Of a stretch of 64,000 nt of DNA, positions 36,083 to 45,729 are shown one piece after another; position 1 is the first letter of the stretch; each line of letters opens with the position of its first letter. The DNA is taken from positions 1 to 64,000 of the forward strand of contig NZ_JADEUF010000002.1 in NCBI RefSeq assembly GCF_015163655.1, written 5' to 3'. This DNA is from Xenorhabdus griffiniae. GTDB taxonomy: Bacteria; Pseudomonadota; Gammaproteobacteria; Enterobacterales; Enterobacteriaceae. The position numbers were made by a program, and so were the translations under genes. Under the pieces are notes generated by a model that had not been told where the DNA came from, made no database searches, and saw only the letters and a program-made list of their open reading frames with translations.

Positions 36083-36661
36083 ATGAATACAGAAAATTTG
36101 ATCACTCCTTCCAATGCCGAAATGCAAGATGTATTTGAACTATCTAAAAACAGGTATGAGCAAGAAATTTCACATTATGAAACTCTGGTAAAAGAAAAAC
36201 CTGAATTAGCTCCTCTGTTTGCAGAAACAGTTAAACCAGATGCATTAACCAGCCCTGCCTCGCAACAAACAGAATTTATCAGTGGGCATTTTAACATTAA
36301 CACATATTATCAATATGGTAATTATCCTTTTATCCAGATATCATCTAACTCGGCCATTATTGGGCATCAACCCAATATAGGTAAAAAAACCAATTTCAAT
36401 GGCTATATTCAGGGAGGACATAATATACCACTACTGAATTTTAATAATATTCATCTTGGCGGCGTTGTAAAACATCCTTATTCCATTATCAACGCGCCAT
36501 TAAATATTCAACTTTATATTTACCCAAGAAATATTATATTACGTCTTTTAAAAGGAAATGTTTATTTGGGCGATTTATATTCTGTACAACAGAATCACAT
36601 ATTAATTACATACCCTATTGTTTTATCTGGTATCGGATCTTTTAATCTAATCCAACAATAA
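36083..36661 (+). CDS. hypothetical protein, 192 aa
   Basis: Unknown protein with a good ribosome site (GAGGAAA) before its ATG. Residues 1 to about 60 are polar and helix-prone (MQDVFELSKNRYEQEISHYETLVKE shortened here), and residues 65-192 are a series of beta strands rich in Asn, Ile, Tyr and Gly with no cysteine. There is no signal peptide. The strand pattern and the glycine-rich turns faintly recall the small beta-barrel of actinobacterial VapA-type virulence proteins, but I could not establish homology. It stands alone in an AT-rich insertion between bioA and pgl beside a repeat copy, which fits an accessory, host-interaction gene. Function unassigned. Confidence 0.65.
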   Translation: MNTENLITPSNAEMQDVFELSKNRYEQEISHYETLVKEKPELAPLFAETVKPDALTSPASQQTEFISGHFNINTYYQYGNYPFIQISSNSAIIGHQPNIGKKTNFNGYIQGGHNIPLLNFNNIHLGGVVKHPYSIINAPLNIQLYIYPRNIILRLLKGNVYLGDLYSVQQNHILITYPIVLSGIGSFNLIQQ

Positions 36662-36702
36662 ATTGCATTAATTTTTTATCTTAAGTGGCAAAGGCGTATT
36701 CT

Positions 36703-36730
36703 CCAGTCACATAGCAAGCTATGTGACTGG
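36703..36730. terminator. hairpin between the 192-aa gene and pgl
   Basis: A perfect 13-bp stem, CCAGTCACATAGC / GCTATGTGACTGG, with a 2-base centre, lies between convergent genes. It has no T-run but is the likely transcript end for both sides. Confidence 0.55.
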
Positions 36731-36740
36731 AAGCCCAAGG

Positions 36741-37727
36741 TTACAGTGCTAATACCGTCACCCACATCGGGCCTTTGCCAACCGGATAACGCGCCAGTTG
36801 CGTTAATTCCCCCGAATATTTGTCAATGCGTGATACAGAAATATGATCTGATTTCTGCCCTGATGCAATCAGGAAACGACCACTGTGATCGATGGCAAAA
36901 CCACGAGGCTGGGTTTCTGTCGGATAATGACCAACTAATGTCAGCTGATAACCATCTTCTGAAACGCGAAAATGGCTGATCAGGCTTTCTGAACGTTCAC
37001 TGGTATAAAGGTGTCGGCCATCCGGTGTGATATGAATATCTGCCGACCACCGAACGTTGGAAAAATCTGTCGGCAGCGAATCAACTGATTGTACGATACG
37101 GTATTTTTCCCATTGACGCAGAACATCAACGGTTGAATCCAATTCATTAATGCAGTAGATCGCCTGTTTTTCCGGATGAAATGCCATATGGCGTGGGCCT
37201 GAACCTGCTGCTGTCATAATTTCATCTGTCCGACTTTCTGTCAGATAACCCTGCTCATCTAAATTGAAAATACGAATATGATCTTCTTTCAGACAGGGAA
37301 CCAGCAGTTGACGATTTTCCCGATCAATATTGGCAGAGTGTGGCGCCTGCAGGCCTTCTACAATTTGATTTGGTGCTGTAACGATCCCATTTTGATCAAT
37401 AGGATGAACGCTTAAGTTATTAAAGCTGTAAGATGCAGAAAATAAAAAACGCCCTGCTCTGTCAGTAGATATATGCGTTGGGCTACCTGGCAATGGTGCA
37501 ATAGCCTGCTGTTCAAGACGTCCATCTGCCCCAATTGCATAGGTGACGATACTAAATTGCGGACGAATTCCTACATATAGGTGTTTACCATCAGGGTTGA
37601 CAGCCATTGGCTGTACTTCACCGGGCACATTTACAGTCTGAAGAAGCACAAGTTCCCCTGCTACATTCAGCGACCACACGTGAATTTGTTGGCTATTTGG
37701 GCTGGCTGTATAAACCACCTGTTTCAT
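36741..37727 (-). CDS. pgl: 6-phosphogluconolactonase (propeller type)
   Basis: A 328-aa seven-bladed beta-propeller lactonase of the YbhE type that hydrolyses 6-phosphogluconolactone in the pentose-phosphate pathway. The N-terminus [18 protein letters not shown] and repeated blade motifs ([50 protein letters not shown]) are typical. It is divergent from ybhA, the next gene in E. coli order as well. Confidence 0.94.
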   Translation of the reverse strand: MKQVVYTASPNSQQIHVWSLNVAGELVLLQTVNVPGEVQPMAVNPDGKHLYVGIRPQFSIVTYAIGADGRLEQQAIAPLPGSPTHISTDRAGRFLFSASYSFNNLSVHPIDQNGIVTAPNQIVEGLQAPHSANIDRENRQLLVPCLKEDHIRIFNLDEQGYLTESRTDEIMTAAGSGPRHMAFHPEKQAIYCINELDSTVDVLRQWEKYRIVQSVDSLPTDFSNVRWSADIHITPDGRHLYTSERSESLISHFRVSEDGYQLTLVGHYPTETQPRGFAIDHSGRFLIASGQKSDHISVSRIDKYSGELTQLARYPVGKGPMWVTVLAL

Positions 37728-37804
37728 GTTCTCTCCTTAATACTTCATTACCATTTCATTGATCTGTAACGATTCTTGAAAGATTTTGCCTGCTAAACTA
37801 TCCA

Positions 37805-37871
37805 TATACCAATCCAACGTCCAATTGCAGCTTGCAATCCCCACGACGCATCTTGAAAGGCAATTGGTATA
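37805..37871. repeat. short palindromic repeat, copy 8
   Basis: A 67-bp element with TATACC/GGTATA ends and a different interior (CAATTGCAGCTTGCAATC) than the main family. It sits in the divergent pgl-ybhA promoter region and ends 70 bases before ybhA. Confidence 0.65.
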
Positions 37872-37941
37872 TGACGGTTTAACTATATTCAACTAACGTA
37901 TAATATTTTGTTTATATCATGGACAACTTAGAGGACAACTC

Positions 37942-38757
37942 ATGTCGTATCGCGTTATTGCGCTGGATCTCGATGGAACACTGCTCGATCCACAAAAACG
38001 TATCCTGCCCGAATCACTGACAGCCCTAAATGAAGCCCGCCAATCAGGTATCAAAGTTTTGATTGTCACTGGACGTCATCATGTCGCCATCCACCCTTTC
38101 TATCAAGCGTTACAACTCGATACGCCTGCGATCTGCTGCAATGGGACTTATTCCTATGATTATCATGCAAAGAAAGTATTGGCCTCTAATCCACTCTCCG
38201 CTCAAGAAGCTTCTCAAGCACTTTCCTATCTGCAAGGCACGGAAATTCAGCATCTGATGTATGTTGATGATGCCATTTTATATCAATTTCCTCACACTGT
38301 AGTCCGAACCCTTGCATGGTCGGATTCTCTGCCTGAACATCAACGCCCTAATATCCAGCAAACAGAGAGCTTTCAAGATGCAATCCACACTGTGAATGCT
38401 ATTTGGAAGCTCGCTACCAGCTCATCCGATTTAGTGAAACTGCGTGAGATAAGTGAACAAATTGAAGAAAATGTTGGCCTTGAGTGTGAATGGTCATGGT
38501 TTGATCAGGTAGATATCGCCAAGAAAGGCAATAGCAAAGGTATGCGATTACAGCAATGGGTGGAATCGCAAGGCATGAGTATGAACGATGTGATTGCTTT
38601 CGGTGATAATTATAACGATCTCAGTATGCTGGAGAATGTTGGGTTGGGTGTCGCGATGGGTAATGGCGTTGAGGCCGTCAAAGAACGGGCCGATATTGTG
38701 ACACGGGATAATACTCAACCTGGCATTGCTGAAATTCTGAGAAAATACGTACTGTAA
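37942..38757 (+). CDS. ybhA: Cof-type HAD phosphatase YbhA
   Basis: A 271-aa cytoplasmic HAD-superfamily hydrolase of the Cof subfamily; E. coli YbhA dephosphorylates pyridoxal phosphate and fructose 1,6-bisphosphate. HAD motif I is ALDLDGTLLDP (Asp nucleophile near residue 9), motif II VTGRHH, the lysine in KKGNSKGM, and motif III GDNYNDLSMLE. Convergent with modC, as in E. coli. Confidence 0.93.
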   Translation: MSYRVIALDLDGTLLDPQKRILPESLTALNEARQSGIKVLIVTGRHHVAIHPFYQALQLDTPAICCNGTYSYDYHAKKVLASNPLSAQEASQALSYLQGTEIQHLMYVDDAILYQFPHTVVRTLAWSDSLPEHQRPNIQQTESFQDAIHTVNAIWKLATSSSDLVKLREISEQIEENVGLECEWSWFDQVDIAKKGNSKGMRLQQWVESQGMSMNDVIAFGDNYNDLSMLENVGLGVAMGNGVEAVKERADIVTRDNTQPGIAEILRKYVL

Positions 38758-38768
38758 TTTAATCCAAC

Positions 38769-38798
38769 GGGAGCAAATCAGTCCACTGCTCTGCTCCC
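38769..38798. terminator. hairpin between ybhA and modC
   Basis: Stem GGGAGCA / TGCTCCC with a 16-base internal segment lies between convergent ybhA and modC. No strong T-run follows. Confidence 0.5.
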
Positions 38799-38817
38799 TA
38801 TATAATGTTCCAGATAG

Positions 38818-39882
38818 TTATAAGTGACGATTCAACGAAACGCTTTTTATCTGTGCATACAACCATTGCCCTGCCCGCAAATTAAGCTCTTCCCGCGCCC
38901 ATGGCGTAATTCTTGCCCACAGGCTATGTTCACTCACTGCTAATTTGACATCAACCTGACCATTATCTTCAAAAAACTCAATGACTTTGACTTGTAAGGT
39001 GTTACGGATGCTGCTGGATTTTGGTGGCTCCAAGGCTAAAGAAACATCGGATGCATCAATACGGATACGCAGATCCGCTCCGGGAGAAACATTAACTAGT
39101 GGCAACCAAAGAAGTTTGTCAGACACCGCGACGGCGGTCATTTGATAACGTTGATGATGCTCCATAACAGAAACTTTTAGTATGCTACCCAAACTCTCTT
39201 TTTGCAGCCATGGACGCAATGCACTGCTCGACCAGACCTCTTCCAAGGTTCCTGTTGCCCTTATTTTTCCGTTGTCCATGACAATAACATTCTCTGCCAA
39301 ACGTAAAATTTCATCCAAACTGTGACTGACATAAAGGATCGGGATTTTGACGTCTTTGGATAACTTTTCAAGATAAGGTAATAACTCGCGTTTACGCGGT
39401 AAATCTAATGATGCCAGTGGCTCATCCATAAGCAGGATTTCAGGGGCAGTCAATAATGCACGGCCAATCGCTACTCTCTGTCTTTCTCCACCAGATAACG
39501 TGATGGGGAAACGAGATAGCAAATGTTCAATTCCCAACAAGCCAATGATGTTGTCAAACTGGGGTTTCATCTCTGGCGCCATGCCGTACTGTAAGTTTCC
39601 CTTCACGCGATAATGCGGAAAAAGTCGTGCATCCTGAAAGACATAACCAATTCGGCGCTTCTCTGGAGGCACAAAGATCCTTTGTTCTGTATCCACTAAG
39701 GTAGTGCCGTTTAAAACAATGTGGCCTTTTTGTGGATGGCTCAATCCCGCAATCACATTGATCAATGAGGTTTTTCCTGCCCCCGAAAGACCAAATACGG
39801 CAGTAATATTTTCTGTTGGTAAAGTGGTATTCACTTGCATGTGAAGATCACCCAATCGCTGCTCAAAATCCAACTCTAACAT
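38818..39882 (-). CDS. modC: molybdate ABC transporter ATPase ModC
   Basis: A 354-aa ATPase subunit. Walker [11 protein letters not shown], signature [17 protein letters not shown], Walker [13 protein letters not shown], and a C-terminal molybdate-binding (MOP) domain after about residue 285 ([20 protein letters not shown] shortened). The start is the ATG at 39882, matching E. coli MLELNF and preceded by a G-rich GGGGG site within the end of modB, which it overlaps by 7 bases; a longer frame from 39921 lies inside modB and lacks support. Confidence 0.95.
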   Translation of the reverse strand: MLELDFEQRLGDLHMQVNTTLPTENITAVFGLSGAGKTSLINVIAGLSHPQKGHIVLNGTTLVDTEQRIFVPPEKRRIGYVFQDARLFPHYRVKGNLQYGMAPEMKPQFDNIIGLLGIEHLLSRFPITLSGGERQRVAIGRALLTAPEILLMDEPLASLDLPRKRELLPYLEKLSKDVKIPILYVSHSLDEILRLAENVIVMDNGKIRATGTLEEVWSSSALRPWLQKESLGSILKVSVMEHHQRYQMTAVAVSDKLLWLPLVNVSPGADLRIRIDASDVSLALEPPKSSSIRNTLQVKVIEFFEDNGQVDVKLAVSEHSLWARITPWAREELNLRAGQWLYAQIKSVSLNRHL

Positions 39883-40574
39883 GTTGCCCCCAAACGTTTT
39901 TTCCCCCAACGTGTCAGCCACTCAGAAAGCATCAATGACACCAGAGCCAATGCAATGGCAATAACACACAAACGGGCTGCGGCGGTTTCAGCACCTGGCG
40001 TTTCTATCAAGGTATACATGGCAAGAGGAATGGTTCGGGTTTCCCCCGGAATATTGGAAACAAAGGTGATGGTGGCACCAAATTCACCCAACGAGCGGGC
40101 GAACGCCAATACCGCACCAACGATGATGCCAGGTAATGACAATGGCAGGGTAATGGTGAAAAAGACTTTAAGCGAACCTGCCCCCAAAGTACGGGCAGCC
40201 TGTTCCAGACGCCGATCCACACTCTCCAATGACAACCGAATGGCCCTGACCATCAGTGGAAAAGCCACCACAGCCGAAGCTAATGCCGCCCCTGTCCAAT
40301 TAAATGCAAAGCTGATACCAAGACAGTCATAAAGGAATTCACCAATGACTCCGTGCCGCCCCATACTGATAAGCAACAAATATCCCACCACGACTGGCGG
40401 TAATACCAGCGGCAGGTGAATAATGCTGTCAAGCAGGGATTTGCCAACAAACTGGCAGCGAGCCAGCATCCATGCCATTAAGATCCCTAATGGCAAACTG
40501 AATAGCACCGCAATTGCTGAGATTTTTAAGCTCAGTAAAATTGCTTGCCATTCATATTCACTTAACATCTCCAA
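39876..40574 (-). CDS. modB: molybdate ABC transporter permease ModB
   Basis: A 232-aa inner-membrane permease with five to six predicted helices and the conserved EAA-type loop [25 protein letters not shown] (in part [14 protein letters not shown]) that contacts ModC. The family N-terminus is [13 protein letters not shown]. The start is ambiguous: a TTG at 40574 has AGGA ten bases upstream, while the ATG at 40568 is directly adjacent to GGAG, too close to use it. Middle gene of modABC. Confidence 0.94.
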   Translation of the reverse strand: MEMLSEYEWQAILLSLKISAIAVLFSLPLGILMAWMLARCQFVGKSLLDSIIHLPLVLPPVVVGYLLLISMGRHGVIGEFLYDCLGISFAFNWTGAALASAVVAFPLMVRAIRLSLESVDRRLEQAARTLGAGSLKVFFTITLPLSLPGIIVGAVLAFARSLGEFGATITFVSNIPGETRTIPLAMYTLIETPGAETAAARLCVIAIALALVSLMLSEWLTRWGKKRLGATC

Positions 40575-40585
40575 AAGATCCGTTC

Positions 40586-41356
40586 CTACAGTGGACTAAA
40601 GCCGTAACGTTTAAAAATAGCTGCGGCTTCAGGGGTTTTAAGGTAATCATAAAAATCGCGAACAGCCTGTTTTTCATGACCTTTGACTATTGCTATCGGA
40701 TATTCCACCGGTTTATGGCTTTCAGGTGGGAAAACGCCCACAACTTTGACCTTATTGCTGGCAACGGCATCAGAACCATAAACAATGCCCAGCGGGGCTT
40801 CGGCTCGTTCCACCAACGCCATACCACTACGCACATTGTTAGTGCGTGCCATCAATGGATTAACCGTATCCCATGCATTCAAATATTGCAGGGATTCTTT
40901 AGCATAAATACCAACCGGTACATGATCAGGATCGCCAACCGCTAACCGCCCTCCCGCCAGCAAAGACTTCCATTTTGTTTCTTGGTTGATCTCAACTTGA
41001 TTCAAATGACTCTCTTTCGGCGCAATCAGGACAAGCTGGTTACCCAACAAGGTATGACGAGTATTTTCACCAATTAATTGTTTGTCAGTCGCGTAATTCA
41101 TCCACTGCTGATCGGCAGAAATAAAAATATCCGCCGGAGCTCCCTGCGCTATCTGGCGAGCCAGTGTTGATGATGATGCATAAGAGGCAACAATATCGCC
41201 CCGTTTCTCTTTTTTATACTGTGCCGCAATCTCATCTAATGCATTGGTTAATGAAGCGGCCGCAAAAACCGTCACCTTATCTGCTGCCCAGACGTTTCCA
41301 GCAAGCGCAAAAGAAACGACAGCCCCTGTCAGTAACTGATAAACTTTATTTTTCAT
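40586..41356 (-). CDS. modA: periplasmic molybdate-binding protein ModA
   Basis: A 256-aa solute-binding protein that delivers molybdate or tungstate to ModBC. The signal peptide is MKNKVYQLLTGAVVSFALAG with cleavage expected after VWA; mature-protein motifs are FAAASLTNAL, SSTLARQIAQGAPADIFISAD, and GIVYGSDAVAS, which form the oxyanion site. I start at ATG 41356, with AGGTGAG eight bases upstream. A ModE box lies 32 bases before the start. Confidence 0.96.
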   Translation of the reverse strand: MKNKVYQLLTGAVVSFALAGNVWAADKVTVFAAASLTNALDEIAAQYKKEKRGDIVASYASSSTLARQIAQGAPADIFISADQQWMNYATDKQLIGENTRHTLLGNQLVLIAPKESHLNQVEINQETKWKSLLAGGRLAVGDPDHVPVGIYAKESLQYLNAWDTVNPLMARTNNVRSGMALVERAEAPLGIVYGSDAVASNKVKVVGVFPPESHKPVEYPIAIVKGHEKQAVRDFYDYLKTPEAAAIFKRYGFSPL

Positions 41357-41387
41357 TTTATACTCACCTAAGATCATCAATATGGTG

Positions 41388-41411
41388 CGTTGTATATAAC
41401 AAGATACAACG
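41388..41411 (-). promoter_or_regulatory. ModE operator of modABC
   Basis: A perfect inverted repeat, CGTTGTAT-N8-ATACAACG, upstream of modA. It has the same half-site type and N8 spacing as the E. coli modA operator (CGTTATAT...). ModE with bound molybdate would repress modABC here. Confidence 0.85.
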
Positions 41412-41468
41412 TTAAATGAAAACGCTATTCTGAGATTAATCGGCAAGTTGTGAGTTAGTTTTAGTTTT

Positions 41469-41538
41469 TATACCAATCTAACTTCAAATCACGTTTCATA
41501 TCGTGTTGTAAATTGCAACTTGAAGTTTAATGCGGATA
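41469..41538 (+). repeat. short palindromic repeat, copy 9 (hairpin-less derivative)
   Basis: A 70-bp version: TATACCAATCTAACTTCAAA then ATCACGTTTCATATCGTG and an end in AATGCGGATA. The GC-rich central hairpin of the full-length element is missing. It closely matches copy 11. Confidence 0.9.
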
Positions 41539-41608
41539 TGTTGATCTCAATGCAAAAGTTACATACAAAAAGTTGCATATCATATAAAGAAAAGGCAGGA
41601 ATTTGATG

Positions 41609-41630
41609 ATTACCCGGATAACCGGGTAAT
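41609..41630 (-). terminator. hairpin after acrZ
   Basis: Stem ATTACCCGG / CCGGGTAAT with an ATAA loop, 20 bases downstream of the acrZ stop. No T-run, so terminator-like only. Confidence 0.5.
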
Positions 41631-41650
41631 AGAAATGACAAAGCTCAAGA

Positions 41651-41785
41651 TTAACGACTGGTATTTTCTGTTTTGGAGATAAGATTGAATAATCCCCCAA
41701 GCCCGTAAATCAACGCCAAAATCGCAGCCATCACCACGGGGACCATGATCAGTGCAAATCCCATACTTTTAAGCAATTCAAACAT
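41651..41785 (-). CDS. acrZ: AcrAB-TolC efflux pump accessory peptide AcrZ
   Basis: A 44-aa single-helix inner-membrane protein, [20 protein letters not shown] followed by [20 protein letters not shown] and a short tail. It matches E. coli AcrZ (49 aa, [20 protein letters not shown]). AcrZ binds AcrB and widens export of some drugs. The gene lies between modA and modE exactly as in E. coli. The ATG has GAGG nine bases upstream. It is easily missed because of its size. Confidence 0.92.
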   Translation of the reverse strand: MFELLKSMGFALIMVPVVMAAILALIYGLGGLFNLISKTENTSR

Positions 41786-41961
41786 GCTAACCTCATATCC
41801 TGAGTGATTCACAAATTAACTGTGTCATTTCTGAATCTGACATAACACAGACGTTAATTGGGTTATTCTAGACAATAAAACAGTAACAGTAACCGTCGAA
41901 ACGTGCGATTCTTATGGTTCTGTTGTAAGAACGCTCAAATAGTTACCCTAAATAAATCACT

Positions 41962-42753
41962 ATGCAAGCCCAAATATTGTTAACACTAAAATTGCAACAA
42001 CGTCTGTTCGCCGATCCCCGACGAATTGCGTTGCTTAAACAAATTAAAATCACGGGTTCTATCAGCCAAGGCGCAAAACAAGCTGGGATCAGCTATAAAA
42101 GTGCCTGGGATGCCATCAATGAAATGAATCAGCTCGCTGATGAAATCCTGGTGGAACGTGCCACAGGCGGAAAAGGCGGCGGCGGTGCCTTACTAACCCA
42201 TTATGGCGAACGTCTGTTGCAGCTTTATGATTTGCTGGAGAAAATTCAACAAAAAGCGTTTGATGTCTTGCAAGAAGATTCCCTGCCTCTGGACAGCTTG
42301 CTTGCGGCTATATCTCGTTTTTCGTTACAAACCAGTGCCCGAAATCAATTTTTTGGTACGATCATTGAACGTAGCCACGGCAATATTCAACAACATGTTC
42401 GTATTCTGTTGGCAGAGGGTAAAACATCAATCTATGCGGCTGTAACGGAACAAAGTGCCAATCGACTGAATTTAGTCACCGGAAAAGAAGTGTTGGTGTT
42501 GATTAAAGCGCCGTGGATAATCCTAACTAAAGATCATCTTTCTTCTGCTTCATTCGATAATGTCCTATCCGGCCAGGTCAGCCATATTGAAACAGGCACA
42601 GAACACAGCGAAATTATTCTGACCCTTGATGGCGGTGAATCCCTTTGCGTTACGTTATCCAATCAGGAAGTGGCACGTTTGCAGCTCCAGCCCTGCGATT
42701 CTGTTGCTGCACTTTTCGATGCTGATAAAGTGATTATTGCCACTTTATGCTAA
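41962..42753 (+). CDS. modE: molybdate-dependent transcriptional regulator ModE
   Basis: A 263-aa regulator with an N-terminal winged helix (ALLKQIKITGSISQGAKQAGIS region, about 25-85, including SYKSAWDAINEMN) and two C-terminal MOP/TOBE domains beginning SARNQFFGTI (about 125) and SSASFDNVLSGQVSHIE (about 195). Molybdate-bound dimers bind the box upstream of modA. It is divergent from acrZ and followed by modF, as in E. coli. No strong ribosome site is visible before the ATG. Confidence 0.95.
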   Translation: MQAQILLTLKLQQRLFADPRRIALLKQIKITGSISQGAKQAGISYKSAWDAINEMNQLADEILVERATGGKGGGGALLTHYGERLLQLYDLLEKIQQKAFDVLQEDSLPLDSLLAAISRFSLQTSARNQFFGTIIERSHGNIQQHVRILLAEGKTSIYAAVTEQSANRLNLVTGKEVLVLIKAPWIILTKDHLSSASFDNVLSGQVSHIETGTEHSEIILTLDGGESLCVTLSNQEVARLQLQPCDSVAALFDADKVIIATLC

Positions 42754-42796
42754 ATCGATTGCAAAAGTGATTAACCCTCAATAAATAACAAACAGC

Positions 42797-42891
42797 TATA
42801 CGCATTAAACTTCAAGAACACTATATGAAACTTGATATCTCCCCGCGAAGCGGGGGAGATATCACACGCATCTTGAAGTTAGATTGGTATA
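42797..42891 (-). repeat. palindromic intergenic repeat, copy 10
   Basis: Starts TATACGCATTAAACTTCAAG, has a shortened left arm, the hairpin ATCTCCCCGCGAAGCGGGGG and ends TTGAAGTTAGATTGGTATA. It lies between modE and modF and splits what is a close pair in E. coli. Confidence 0.9.
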
Positions 42892-42964
42892 CACATTGAC
42901 ATTGAACATTATTCCGCTTATTTCTGATGATCCTTTAATTGATGTTGCTTAAAAAGGAAGAAGA

Positions 42965-44449
42965 ATGTCTGAATTGCAAATAAAGCAAGGTAGTTTCCGT
43001 TTAAGTGACACCCGTACCCTACGGCTACCGTCACTGAAAATTATTTCTGGTGAAAGCTGGGCTTTTGTTGGCGCAAACGGCAGTGGAAAATCTTCATTGG
43101 CGCGTGCACTGTCGGATGAATTAATCCAACTGGCAGGTGACCGTCATTGTTCGTTTCGCACACCAATACGTCTATCTTTCGAACAATTACAAAAACTGAT
43201 TGATGAAGAGTGGCAACGCAACAATACAGATTTGCTCAGTGAAGGAGAAGAAGATACTGGACGCACTGCCGCAGACATCATCCAGCTTCACCATAAAGAC
43301 AATGAATTGTGTCTTGAATTAAGCGAATATTTTGGTATCAAGGATCTGCTTTCACGACGATTCAAATACCTTTCAACAGGGGAAGTTCGTAAGGTTTTGC
43401 TATGTCAGGCATTAATGGTAAACCCGGACCTGCTTATCCTTGATGAACCTTTTGATGGGCTAGACAGTTATGCCCGCAATCAACTTACCCAATTATTAAG
43501 TTCTCTGGCAGCAAAAGGCATTACTTTAGTTTTAATCTTAACCCGATTCCATGAAATTCCTGATTTTGTCGAACAAGTCGGTGTACTGGCGGATTGTCAT
43601 CTGACGCTGGCCGGAGAGAAAGAACGCATTTTGGCAGAATCTCTCGTGGCACAGTTAGCACACAGTGAAAGGCTGAAAAATATTCATCTTCCCGAAGCAG
43701 ATGAATACCGGACTGATGGACGACTTCCCGCTGATCAACCTTTGGTGTCAATGCGTGATGTTATTGTCCAATACAACGATAAACCCATTTTGCACGGCTT
43801 AAGCTGGCAGGTTAACCCTAATGAACACTGGCAAATCATCGGTGAAAATGGCGCGGGTAAATCGACACTTCTTAGCCTAATTACGGGCGATCACCCGCAA
43901 GGTTACAGCAATGAATTAATATTATTTGGCCGTCAACGGGGAAGTGGTGAAACGATTTGGGACATCAAACGTCACATTGGTTATGTCAGTAACAGTATTC
44001 ATCTGGAATATCGTGTCAGTACCCGTGTTCGGAATGTTATCCTGTCTGGTTTCTTCGATTCAATAGGACTCTATCAGGCCGTTTCAGATCGACAGCAACA
44101 GTTAGCAGATGAATGGCTGGGTTTATTGGGATTATCTGGAGCAACAGCAAATAGCCCGTTTCATAGTTTGTCATGGGGGCAACAGCGACTGGTTTTGATT
44201 GCCCGCGCTCTGGTGAAGCATCCCGCTTTATTGATCCTGGATGAACCCTTGCAAGGGCTTGATCCTCTAAACCGCCAGTTAGTTCTGCGTTTCATTGACA
44301 TCATGATTACTCATGGTAATACACAGCTTCTGTTTGTTTCCCATCATCAAGAAGATGCGCCACAGTGCATTACCCATCGTCTGCGATTTATTCCTGACGG
44401 TGATATTTATCGGTATGAAACTGAAAATATTTCCTTAGAATCACTGTAG
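42965..44449 (+). CDS. modF: twin ABC ATPase ModF
   Basis: A 494-aa cytoplasmic protein with two ABC ATPase domains and no membrane part (about the length of E. coli ModF, 490 aa). Domain 1: Walker A GANGSGKSS (36-44), signature YLSTGEVRK, Walker B LLILDEPFDGLD. Domain 2: GENGAGKST (about 294-302), signature SLSWGQQRLVLIARALV, Walker B LLILDEPLQGLDP. Located after modE as in E. coli; role in molybdenum metabolism is suggested by context only. AAGGAAGAAG precedes the ATG. Confidence 0.94.
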   Translation: MSELQIKQGSFRLSDTRTLRLPSLKIISGESWAFVGANGSGKSSLARALSDELIQLAGDRHCSFRTPIRLSFEQLQKLIDEEWQRNNTDLLSEGEEDTGRTAADIIQLHHKDNELCLELSEYFGIKDLLSRRFKYLSTGEVRKVLLCQALMVNPDLLILDEPFDGLDSYARNQLTQLLSSLAAKGITLVLILTRFHEIPDFVEQVGVLADCHLTLAGEKERILAESLVAQLAHSERLKNIHLPEADEYRTDGRLPADQPLVSMRDVIVQYNDKPILHGLSWQVNPNEHWQIIGENGAGKSTLLSLITGDHPQGYSNELILFGRQRGSGETIWDIKRHIGYVSNSIHLEYRVSTRVRNVILSGFFDSIGLYQAVSDRQQQLADEWLGLLGLSGATANSPFHSLSWGQQRLVLIARALVKHPALLILDEPLQGLDPLNRQLVLRFIDIMITHGNTQLLFVSHHQEDAPQCITHRLRFIPDGDIYRYETENISLESL

Positions 44450-44480
44450 TCATCTTTTTTCGTTCAATGCATGACGATGC

Positions 44481-44502
44481 TCCCTCTCTTGACGGAGAGG
44501 GA
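44481..44502 (+). terminator. terminator after modF
   Basis: Stem TCCCTCTC / GAGAGGGA with a TTGACG loop, followed by TTTCTGTT, 31 bases after the modF stop. Confidence 0.6.
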
Positions 44503-44660
44503 TTTCTGTTACCGTTCAATTTAATCACTCTTTAATAAAATCAAGTCATATTTTTTTGATATTTTTTATTATTATTTTTGAATTTTTTAACCATTACTAT
44601 AGAATCACCGTTTATTTTTAGATTATTTCATTGGTTTTTTCAAAGATATTAGGGAATTAT

Positions 44661-45500
44661 ATGGCTTGGGCATTACTTGCCATTGCATTGGCTCTTTTAG
44701 AGCGTCGTCAGAAAATTGCTTTTTTCGTCGCACTCTTCGCTATCATTGCTGGGATCAACACTAACATACTTACCTACCCTGCTATAATCACGCTGACAGT
44801 GATCACTCTTTTAGGTATGGCATATCGTTATTGCCAAAAAAACAGCGAAAAACATTTTGTCCTCAAAATCGTTATAGAGCTGTTATTACTCATCGGTGGT
44901 ATTTTACTGTTTATACATTACATCCCAGGATTCCATAATCTCAAGTATCTGGATAAAGTGCAGGCAGGCCCGCTCAGCGCACCTTTTTCAATGTATTTCA
45001 ACTTTGACAAGGCACTACTGCCATTTATCCTGATATTCTGTATGCCTACTTTGTTCATCCGAAAACCGTTGGCTAATGCGCCTGCTCATGGATGGGCATT
45101 ATTAATTGCAGCTATTCCAGCATTATTATGGCTTGCAACCATATTAGGTGGATTATCCGTCGAACTCCATCTACCTAATTGGTTCCCGGCCTTTGTTATT
45201 GCTAATCTTTTCTTTGTCTCTTTGGCTGAAGAAGCGCTGTTTCGTGGCTATATTCAGCAGAAGCTCAGTCAATGGATGAATCCTTATTTAGCCCTTATCA
45301 TTACCTCCTTGCTGTTTGGCGCTGCCCATTTTGCTGGTGGGGCTTTACTGATGATTTTTGCTACGCTGGCAGGGTTAATTTATGGTCTGACCTGGCTGTG
45401 GAGTGGGCGTTTATGGGTGGCTGTTGCTTTCCATTTTTCACTCAACTTAATGCATCTGCTATTTTTCACCTACCCAATAAAATCAGTAGTTATGCACTAA
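44661..45500 (+). CDS. CPBP-family intramembrane metalloprotease
   Basis: A 279-aa, very hydrophobic protein with about eight predicted helices. It has the CPBP/Abi motifs in the C-terminal half: AEEALFRGY (EExxxR, about 188-196), FGAAHF (FxxxH, about 218) and a final HFSLNLMH (HxxxN/B-type) block. The family includes eukaryotic Rce1 prenyl-protease and bacterial proteins linked to bacteriocin self-immunity. I choose the ATG at 44661 because AGGGA lies seven bases upstream; a TTG at 44631 is an alternative. In E. coli this place between modF and gpmA is taken by the gal operon. Function here is unknown. Confidence 0.8.
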   Translation: MAWALLAIALALLERRQKIAFFVALFAIIAGINTNILTYPAIITLTVITLLGMAYRYCQKNSEKHFVLKIVIELLLLIGGILLFIHYIPGFHNLKYLDKVQAGPLSAPFSMYFNFDKALLPFILIFCMPTLFIRKPLANAPAHGWALLIAAIPALLWLATILGGLSVELHLPNWFPAFVIANLFFVSLAEEALFRGYIQQKLSQWMNPYLALIITSLLFGAAHFAGGALLMIFATLAGLIYGLTWLWSGRLWVAVAFHFSLNLMHLLFFTYPIKSVVMH

Positions 45501-45513
45501 ACTGAATTCCATT

Positions 45514-45555
45514 TGATCTGAATTGTCTCCCTCTATTCGGAGACAGTTCAGATCA
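45514..45555. terminator. long hairpin after the CPBP gene
   Basis: A 17-bp stem with a single G-T wobble (TGATCTGAATTGTCTCC / GGAGACAGTTCAGATCA) and an 8-base loop, 13 bases after the stop codon. No T-run. Probable transcript end of the protease gene. Confidence 0.6.
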
Positions 45556-45729
45556 TAAACTCTCCGTTATTCCCCTTCCCCCAGATATATGATCGCCGTA
45601 ATTATCACCAAACATGATTTAAAACAGAAGATACGAGACTATTGTTTGCCGTTTTGACCTGTCGCGCCATATAATGCCCGCAGCGATCTTTTCATTTTGT
45701 ATTAAAAAGTACTGATAGGAGTTTAAGCT

